A stretch of DNA of 38,404 nucleotides from Chloroflexota bacterium (GTDB lineage Bacteria; Chloroflexota; Dehalococcoidia; Lucifugimonadales; Lucifugimonadaceae), in contig PBER01000007.1 in NCBI GenBank assembly GCA_002718455.1, forward strand, positions 62,206-100,609. The letters are read 5' to 3'. The notes under the pieces were generated by a model. It saw only the letters and a list, made by a program, of their open reading frames with translations. It did not search any database and was not told where the DNA came from. This document shows, piece after piece, positions 33,165-38,404 of the stretch; position 1 is the first letter of the stretch; every line of letters starts with the position of its first letter. Both the position numbers and the translations under genes were made by a program.

Positions 33165-34244
33165 TCATTCCCATTTGAAAGTCTTTATTCCAATAATAAA
33201 ACAAATTATTATCCATAGGATTATAAGCCCTAATTCTGGTAACAAATCTAGTGTGTTTGTTCCATAAAGTGAAGATTCACGCATTCCTGTAACTAGAGGG
33301 GACAATGGTAGGTTTTGTCCAATGATTTTAATCCAAGAAGGTAAAACATCATTTTCAAAAAATACTCCTGATAAAAACATCATTGGAAAAGTAATTAAAT
33401 TTGCAATAGGAGCAGCGTAATCTTCATTGGGTGATGCTCCAGATATTGCTAGCCCTATCATCAAAAAAAGAATTGATCCAAGTAAAGAGAATATTAGAAT
33501 ATTAACCCAGGCTAAAATACTACCTTGCCCTATATTGATTTTTAGTACTAGTATCCCAATAATAAATAATAAAATAGTTTGAATTGTTATAATTACTAAT
33601 CTGCTAGCTAATTGACCTATTAAAAAATGAGCTGAAGATATTGGAGTAGCTTGTAAGCGTCTTAATACACCCTGAGTTTTATAGCTTATCAAGGTAAATA
33701 CTACTCCTAAAATCCCACTTTGCATTATGGCTAATGAGACTATTCCTGGAACTAAAAATCCTTTGTACCCTTGATTGCTATTATTTTTTATTTTTGTAGA
33801 GAGATTTTGAGTATTATTGTTTGTTTTTTTCGAATCAATTATTTCTATAACCGAGTTTATAGTATCTTGAAATGCATGGGCAATAATTTCTTTTGATTCT
33901 TCAAATTCAAGGGTTATCTTTTCTTTATTGTTGTGATTATACTTATCATGTATAACTAATACACTGTCAATTTTCCCTTCTAAAACTTTTTTATCTAACT
34001 TTTCTCTAGTATTTATTTCAATTTCAATATATTTTTTTTCTGACACTGCTTTGATTAATTCTTTGGAATATTGATTTTTTGCATTATCAATTACTCCTAA
34101 TTTAGAAGGTGAAAATTCTCCAAATCCATAGAATCCTAACCCAATCATCAATACAACAGGAAAAAACAGAGACCAAAATAATGATTGTGATCGTCTAAAA
34201 TACATTTTCATAGTTGCTATCGCAATTGCAAAAGAGATTTTCAT
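33165..34244 (-). CDS. ABC-2-type transporter permease
   Basis: Integral membrane half of an ABC exporter. Seen: an N-terminal helix (SLFWSLFFPVVLMIGLGFYGF), an extracytoplasmic domain (about residues 45-150), and a C-terminal block of five or six helices, including IVSLAIMQSGILGVVFTLISYKTQGVLRRLQATPIS, the typical ABC-2 coupling region. The length of 359 aa is normal for this family, which exports drugs, lipids or polysaccharides. Its ATG overlaps the stop of the ATPase gene (ATGA), so the two form one exporter. It stops 5 nt from the convergent phosphotriesterase gene. Confidence 0.9.
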   Translation of the reverse strand: MKISFAIAIATMKMYFRRSQSLFWSLFFPVVLMIGLGFYGFGEFSPSKLGVIDNAKNQYSKELIKAVSEKKYIEIEINTREKLDKKVLEGKIDSVLVIHDKYNHNNKEKITLEFEESKEIIAHAFQDTINSVIEIIDSKKTNNNTQNLSTKIKNNSNQGYKGFLVPGIVSLAIMQSGILGVVFTLISYKTQGVLRRLQATPISSAHFLIGQLASRLVIITIQTILLFIIGILVLKINIGQGSILAWVNILIFSLLGSILFLMIGLAISGASPNEDYAAPIANLITFPMMFLSGVFFENDVLPSWIKIIGQNLPLSPLVTGMRESSLYGTNTLDLLPELGLIILWIIICFIIGIKTFKWE

Positions 34245-35008
34245 TAATTTTCCCTCAAATTTTTACCTGTAAGGCTAAGAAAAACATCTTCTAAGTTTGC
34301 TTCTTTTATTTTGTGTTCCCCTTTAAATCCTGAATTTAAAAGTTCCAATATCAAATTATTTGGAGTATTAATAGAAATTATCTTTCCAGCATCGATAATT
34401 GCTACTCTGTCACACAATTCTTCTGCTTCTTCCATATAATGTGTTGTTAAAATCATTGTCTTCCCTTCTGATCTTATATTTTTTATTAATTCCCACATGT
34501 TCCTTCTAGCTTGAGGATCCAAACCTGTTGTTGGTTCATCTAAAAAAAGTACTTTTGGATCATTGACTAGGGCGACTGCAATAGACAATCTTTGTTTTTG
34601 ACCTCCTGAGAGTGGCTTATAAAATGATCCAAATTTATCCTGAAGTCCGACTTTTTCTAAAATAGACTTTGAATCAATTTTTACCGAATAGAAAACTCCA
34701 AACATCTCAATAATTTCTACTAAAGTTAACTTATCGAAAAATGCAGCTTGCTGAAGTTGAACTCCTATGATTTCTTTGACTTTTTTTGTCTCTTTTGCAA
34801 CATTGATACCGTTTATCAAAGCTTCTCCAGAAGTCTGAGTTCTTATGCCCTCCAATATTTCTACAGTAGTTGTTTTTCCTGCACCATTAGGACCCAACAA
34901 TCCAAATATTTCACCTTCATTAACGCTAAAATCTATTCCATTTACAGCAATAAAGTCGTCATATTTTTTTATTAGTTTTTTGACTCGAATAATTTCTTTT
35001 GAAGTCAT
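34244..35008 (-). CDS. ABC transporter ATP-binding protein
   Basis: Nucleotide-binding subunit. Seen: Walker A GLLGPNGAGKTTT near residue 40, Q-loop IGVQLQQAAFF, signature LSGGQKQRLSIA, Walker B VLFLDEPTTGLDP, and switch His in LTTHYMEEAEE. All catalytic residues are intact. The DrrA-like C-terminal extension ends in LEDVFLSLTGKNL, the pattern common to ABC-2 exporters. The permease follows with a 1-nt overlap. The substrate is unknown; there is no nearby antibiotic or capsule gene, so drug or lipid efflux are both possible. Confidence 0.93.
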   Translation of the reverse strand: MTSKEIIRVKKLIKKYDDFIAVNGIDFSVNEGEIFGLLGPNGAGKTTTVEILEGIRTQTSGEALINGINVAKETKKVKEIIGVQLQQAAFFDKLTLVEIIEMFGVFYSVKIDSKSILEKVGLQDKFGSFYKPLSGGQKQRLSIAVALVNDPKVLFLDEPTTGLDPQARRNMWELIKNIRSEGKTMILTTHYMEEAEELCDRVAIIDAGKIISINTPNNLILELLNSGFKGEHKIKEANLEDVFLSLTGKNLREN

Positions 35009-35010
35009 AT

Positions 35011-35787
35011 TTATTTGATTTTTCTAATCTTGCTTTGCCATTCGAGTGCAGACTCTTGTAATAGAGAAAGAGCAGTTATTGATAATACTCTTGATCCCAA
35101 TCTATGGAAATGTTCATATTCTTCAAAAAGTTTAGGTCCTGAATGGGTTGCTGCAGAAATTTTCCCTTTATCTATAGTTCTTTTGACTACTAATTCAAGA
35201 TTTACGTCTATTTCTTCTTTTTCTGGGAGCCCCATAGACAAAGCCATATCCGATGGTCCTAGCCATGTTGCATCAATGCCATCAACTGATAAAATTTCAT
35301 CAATATTTCCAACAGCTTCTTGTGATTCAATTAAAGCAAATAGAATTGTATTATCATTAGCAAATTTATAATATTCTTCAGTTTTTTTTATTAAAGATCC
35401 GTACTTATTATTTCGTCCTGTTCCATAGTTAGATCCTCTTTTTCCTAAAGGAGGGTATTTAGCTGCATCTCTTGCCTTGATTGCATCTTCAACATTATCA
35501 ATGTGTGGAACTACTATACCCTTTGCTCCAGCATCCAACATTTTTAAAATCAGATATGGTTCATTTGCTGGTACTCTTACAACAGGAGCAATTCCATATA
35601 AATCTGCAGCTCTTATCATATTTTCTGCTTCAGAATCAGTCATTGAGCCATGTTCGCAGTCTATAAAAACCCAATCAAAACCCATTGATCCAAAAAATTC
35701 AACCAAATGAGGAGAATTTATAGGTATGTTAAGTCCTACGGCGGTTTTTCCTGATTTTATTTGACTAAGAATTTTATTGTATTCCAT
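35011..35787 (-). CDS. HpcH/HpaI-family 2-keto-3-deoxy acid aldolase
   Basis: Class II, metal-dependent pyruvate aldolase, cleaving 2-keto-3-deoxy or 4-hydroxy-2-oxo acids to pyruvate and an aldehyde. Seen: GLNIPINSPHLVEFFGSMGFDWVFIDCEHG with the active-site loop, VVRVPANEP with the substrate Arg, AGAKGIVVPHID, ALIESQEAVGNIDEI with the metal Glu, and DATWLGPSDMALSMG with the metal Asp. All catalytic residues are present. The ATG at 35787 is preceded by GAGGTG at correct spacing and is preferred over the tracked GTG at 35796. A COG3618-type hydrolase is just upstream on the same strand, an association expected in a deoxy-sugar-acid pathway. Confidence 0.9.
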   Translation of the reverse strand: MEYNKILSQIKSGKTAVGLNIPINSPHLVEFFGSMGFDWVFIDCEHGSMTDSEAENMIRAADLYGIAPVVRVPANEPYLILKMLDAGAKGIVVPHIDNVEDAIKARDAAKYPPLGKRGSNYGTGRNNKYGSLIKKTEEYYKFANDNTILFALIESQEAVGNIDEILSVDGIDATWLGPSDMALSMGLPEKEEIDVNLELVVKRTIDKGKISAATHSGPKLFEEYEHFHRLGSRVLSITALSLLQESALEWQSKIRKIK

Positions 35788-35802
35788 AATTTTCACCTCA
35801 AT

Positions 35803-36822
35803 TTATTTTATGTTATAAATTTTTGCAGCAGTATCATGAAACATGGCTGATCTTTCTGATTTAGAGAAATCTCTGGAATATTTTTTAAAAGCGTTATATA
35901 GAACACTATATGAAAAAGACACTTTATCTACTGGAAAATTGCTTTCAAACATTCCTCGATTAGGTCCAAACTTTTCAATACAATAATCTAGATAAGGTTT
36001 CATTTGTCCTGATAATTCGTCTGAATCGACTGGTTTTTCTCTTAGGTGCCAATCATGCCCCGTAATTGGCATTCCTAACCCTCCTAATTTTATTGACACA
36101 TTTGGACATTCTGACAAATCTGAAATGTTTTTTTTCCATGTTTCAATCACTTCTTCTTTTCTTTCTGCGTAAGGACCAACTTGAAGCAATCCTCCTATAT
36201 GATCAACAATTATGGGAAGCTCAGGAATTTGTTTTGCTAAATTTAATAGTTGTGGTAATTGGTGAAAATACATCCAAGAATCAAATGTTAAACCCATTTT
36301 GTTTAGAACTTTAGCTCCTTCAATAAATTTTTTTGTAGACATTTGTTGTTCAAGGTTATAGACACGAGTAGTTGCAACTTCTTTATTTTTATCCCAAGCC
36401 ACAATATGTCTTATTCCATTAAATCTATTTGGACTTGCTGCAATTAATGCTTCCAAAACTGGTTCTACTTTTGATCCTAAGTTCAAATTAGCATGTCCAA
36501 TTATTGAGGAAGCAGCTCTACTTTTCCCATACAACCCACTGGCACTTGCTGCCGCTAGCCCTTGTACAAACTCCACTTCTCCAACAGGTTTGAAATTTTC
36601 AGATGCATTCTCGTTATACATTGCCCTTGCTTCTATAAAAACTGTAGATTGAACATTGTGAGTATTTATATCGTTTATAAGTTCTTGAAGTAGATATCTT
36701 TGGTAGGGTAGACGTTCATTTTTATAATCCCAAAAATGATGATGAGGATCACATATGGGGATTTCTGGTTCAATAGCTTCCTCTTTAGTTAATTCAAGCC
36801 AATCATTTCCTCCGTAAGGCAT
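35803..36822 (-). CDS. COG3618-like amidohydrolase (sugar lactonase type)
   Basis: TIM-barrel metal-dependent hydrolase of amidohydrolase family 2, the group that includes L-fucono- and L-rhamnono-lactonases. Seen: PICDPHHHFWDY with the HxH metal motif, FNGIRHIVAWD, LPIIVDHIGG, and GMFESNFPVDK near the C-terminus. The last holds Asn where related enzymes have a metal-binding Asp in SDWP, a variant I recall from one branch of the family. The ORF track starts 96 nt too early. ATG at 36822 has GGAG six bases upstream and gives MPYGGNDWLEL and 339 aa. The aldolase gene follows 15 nt later. Confidence 0.85.
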   Translation of the reverse strand: MPYGGNDWLELTKEEAIEPEIPICDPHHHFWDYKNERLPYQRYLLQELINDINTHNVQSTVFIEARAMYNENASENFKPVGEVEFVQGLAAASASGLYGKSRAASSIIGHANLNLGSKVEPVLEALIAASPNRFNGIRHIVAWDKNKEVATTRVYNLEQQMSTKKFIEGAKVLNKMGLTFDSWMYFHQLPQLLNLAKQIPELPIIVDHIGGLLQVGPYAERKEEVIETWKKNISDLSECPNVSIKLGGLGMPITGHDWHLREKPVDSDELSGQMKPYLDYCIEKFGPNRGMFESNFPVDKVSFSYSVLYNAFKKYSRDFSKSERSAMFHDTAAKIYNIK

Positions 36823-36949
36823 ATATATCTCCACTTTTATATATTTTATGTTTTTTTTTATCATATAATGTTCTACAAATAAAATAATCATTAGAAGATT
36901 TGTTTTTATATGAAACAAAACATAAACTTCTTTTTTTATAGGAAATTTA
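36823..36949. promoter_or_regulatory. Divergent intergenic region (amidohydrolase / glycosidase-like gene)
   Basis: A 127-nt AT-rich gap between divergent genes, expected to hold both promoters. It contains a run of T (TTTTTTTTTA) and AGGAAA just before the TTG at 36950, which serves as the ribosome-binding site of the right-hand gene. Nothing else distinct was seen. Confidence 0.3.
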
Positions 36950-38404
36950 TTGTCAAAACATCGGACAACAATTATAGACCCTCTTAGTAATAAGCAGCTT
37001 TTTCTTGATGATTATGCGATTGAAAACCTTGATGGATTAGTTAAGGTTTTGCATCAACCTAAGAAATGTGGAACGATTATAGCCCCAGACCGATCAAAAG
37101 AACAAACTCTGGTACAGAGTTCTTCTTCTCCAAATTGGAACCCTGATATTAATCGATGGGAATGGTGGTATGCTGGATTTTATGATGAAGCACCTGTTCA
37201 AGGGCCAGTTGATCCAGTATGGGGAGAGTATCACTATACCACTTCTATTGATGGAATAAACTGGGAATATCCAACACTTGGTCTTTATGAATGGAGAGGA
37301 TCTTGGGAAAATAATCTTGCATATCACTCCAGACTTGACTTCATAAGAAGAAGAGGTGAAAAAAATCCACCAGGTATTGAAGAAAGACGTTTTCATCACA
37401 TTGTAAGAGATCAAAATGATCCAGATGAAAACCGTCGGTACAAAGCATTATTCAGTAATTCTGACAACCAAAGAAGATACCCAGCTTTCTCTCCTGATGG
37501 TTTCAAATGGTTGTTTCCATATGTTGATGGGATTTATAGTGAAGACACTTCTCAAATGATTTTCGACAACATACAAAATCAATATGTCGCTACAGTAAAA
37601 AAAAGAACTGAATGGGGCCGATCTTTATGGCTTTCAACAAGTAAGGACTTTTTAGAATGGACAGATCCTCAATTAGTCCTCCATACAGATGAGATTGACC
37701 AGATAAACCGAAAAGAAAGAATAAAAAAAGCAGTTGAAGATCCTGATTATCTTTCTCCTCCTACAATAGATTCAGAAGCAGACTATATTGCACAGCTTTA
37801 TATGATGCCTTTGATGACTTATGAGGGGATATATGTAGGTTTTCCATTATTGTTCAATCCAGCTGGTCCCGACTTACCACAAATGAATCACTGTGGTCTA
37901 AATCAAACTGAATTGGCCATGTCTCGAGACTTATATCAATGGAAAAGAGTAGCTGATCGGTCAATATTTTTGGGAATTGATCCTTGGGATGGAAAAAATT
38001 ACGATACATGTCAAGTAGCAGTTTGTGGATCACCCATAGTAAGAAATAATGAAATATGGATTTATTACGAAGGAGCAAGATTTAGAGGTGTTAAAGAAAG
38101 TTATCCTGAAAAATTTCGTCCATATTTCAGAGATATGGGAGCATTAGAATTGGCTAAACTCAGACTAGATGGCTTTGTTTCACTGACTGCAAAAAATAAA
38201 GGCGAATTTCTAACTAAGCCATTTAATGTAACTAATGAAACACTAAAAATTAATGTGAACTCATCAAAAGGGCAATTAGATGTAGAGATTATAGATGCAA
38301 ATACGTTAGAACCATTACCTAACCTTTCTTTCTCAAATTGTGATCCTATAAGATCTGACAGTATAGATACTTTGGTTACTTGGAAAGGATTATCACTTTT
38401 AAAC
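36950..38404 (+). CDS. GH32/43-like beta-propeller glycoside-hydrolase family protein (cut by window edge)
   Basis: This open frame of 485 codons reaches the window edge and is absent from the ORF track. The frame is closed upstream by TAA at 36923; the only start is TTG at 36950, preceded by AGGAAA. Seen: NKQLFLDDYAIENLDGLVKVLHQPKK at the N-terminus, then propeller-like blades rich in Trp and Tyr (RWEWWYAGFYDE, YHYTTSIDGINWEYP, NRRYKALFSN, SLWLSTSKDFLEWTDP, IWIYYEGARFRG). The same opening pattern occurs in GH32/GH43-like proteins of Planctomycetes and similar bacteria. No signal peptide, so probably cytoplasmic. The visible C-terminus enters a beta-sandwich-like region. Specific substrate and catalytic acids are not assigned. 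Confidence 0.82.
   Translation, partial: MSKHRTTIIDPLSNKQLFLDDYAIENLDGLVKVLHQPKKCGTIIAPDRSKEQTLVQSSSSPNWNPDINRWEWWYAGFYDEAPVQGPVDPVWGEYHYTTSIDGINWEYPTLGLYEWRGSWENNLAYHSRLDFIRRRGEKNPPGIEERRFHHIVRDQNDPDENRRYKALFSNSDNQRRYPAFSPDGFKWLFPYVDGIYSEDTSQMIFDNIQNQYVATVKKRTEWGRSLWLSTSKDFLEWTDPQLVLHTDEIDQINRKERIKKAVEDPDYLSPPTIDSEADYIAQLYMMPLMTYEGIYVGFPLLFNPAGPDLPQMNHCGLNQTELAMSRDLYQWKRVADRSIFLGIDPWDGKNYDTCQVAVCGSPIVRNNEIWIYYEGARFRGVKESYPEKFRPYFRDMGALELAKLRLDGFVSLTAKNKGEFLTKPFNVTNETLKINVNSSKGQLDVEIIDANTLEPLPNLSFSNCDPIRSDSIDTLVTWKGLSLLN

Noticed and set aside
35015-35371. 118-aa plus-strand ORF
   Set aside because: It lies entirely antisense to the well-supported HpaI aldolase and its translation has no domain-like character.
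37094-38078. Two minus-strand ORFs (106 and 74 aa) at the right edge
   Set aside because: They lie opposite the long plus-strand frame encoding the glycosidase-like protein and look like antisense translations rich in Trp, Ile and Ser.
15880-38404. Whole right part considered as a genomic island or prophage
   Set aside because: No integrase, transposase, tRNA junction, phage gene or visible shift in base composition marks its borders; gene style matches the left part.

Overview
This is an AT-rich (roughly 30% GC by eye, not computed), densely packed bacterial chromosome segment. Two traits suggest a marine Chloroflexota, most likely a Dehalococcoidia/SAR202-type lineage. First, the cell-division cluster is reduced to rsmH-ftsA-ftsZ with no peptidoglycan genes between them. 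Second, the right two-thirds is rich in enolase-superfamily, phosphotriesterase-like, aldolase and SDR enzymes. The taxon is an inference from gene content; no rRNA or other phylogenetic marker was analysed.

Left part (1-15062), housekeeping. On the minus strand, rsmH, ftsA and ftsZ (cut by the window edge) form one transcription unit. Divergent from it on the plus strand are a MoaB/Mog-type molybdopterin protein, trmD, rplS (with a four-copy acidic repeat at its N-terminus), def, secD and secF. A minus-strand run follows: a DUF1232-like membrane protein, a divergent ychF, an unrecognised 240-aa protein, hemW and selB. Divergent from that are holA, a TPR lipoprotein and a small exported protein.

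Right part (15059-38404), accessory metabolism. Minus unit 19906-15059: 2-hydroxyacid dehydrogenase, enolase-superfamily enzyme, beta-propeller protein, phosphotriesterase-like hydrolase, thioredoxin-like lipoprotein. Plus unit 20065-22820: M42-type peptidase and ThDP-dependent enzyme. Then single genes: an SDR whose catalytic Lys is replaced by Asn, an unknown, a membrane-anchored thioredoxin, a SelA/DgaE-like PLP enzyme and a small membrane protein. Minus unit 28334-26323: degenerate SDR, intact SDR epimerase, DinB-like protein. Plus unit 28409-33159: RraA-like aldolase, galactonate-dehydratase-like enolase, a P-loop protein lacking the Walker lysine, a D-serine dehydratase/D-threonine aldolase-like PLP enzyme and a second phosphotriesterase-like hydrolase. 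Then minus-strand genes: an ABC exporter pair, a HpaI aldolase and a COG3618-like amidohydrolase. Finally, a plus-strand ORF resembling a GH32/43-type beta-propeller runs off the right edge; it is absent from the supplied ORF track.

Taken together, the right part supplies candidates for each step of a non-phosphorylative sugar-acid route: glycoside cleavage, sugar oxidation (SDR), lactone hydrolysis, sugar-acid dehydration (enolase superfamily) and retro-aldol cleavage (HpaI, RraA). This is inferred from families; no substrate can be read from sequence. No tRNA, rRNA, CRISPR, insertion sequence, phage gene or intergenic gap over 300 bases was seen. Six convergent gene pairs have junctions of 5 nt or less, and TTG starts preceded by good Shine-Dalgarno sequences are common.
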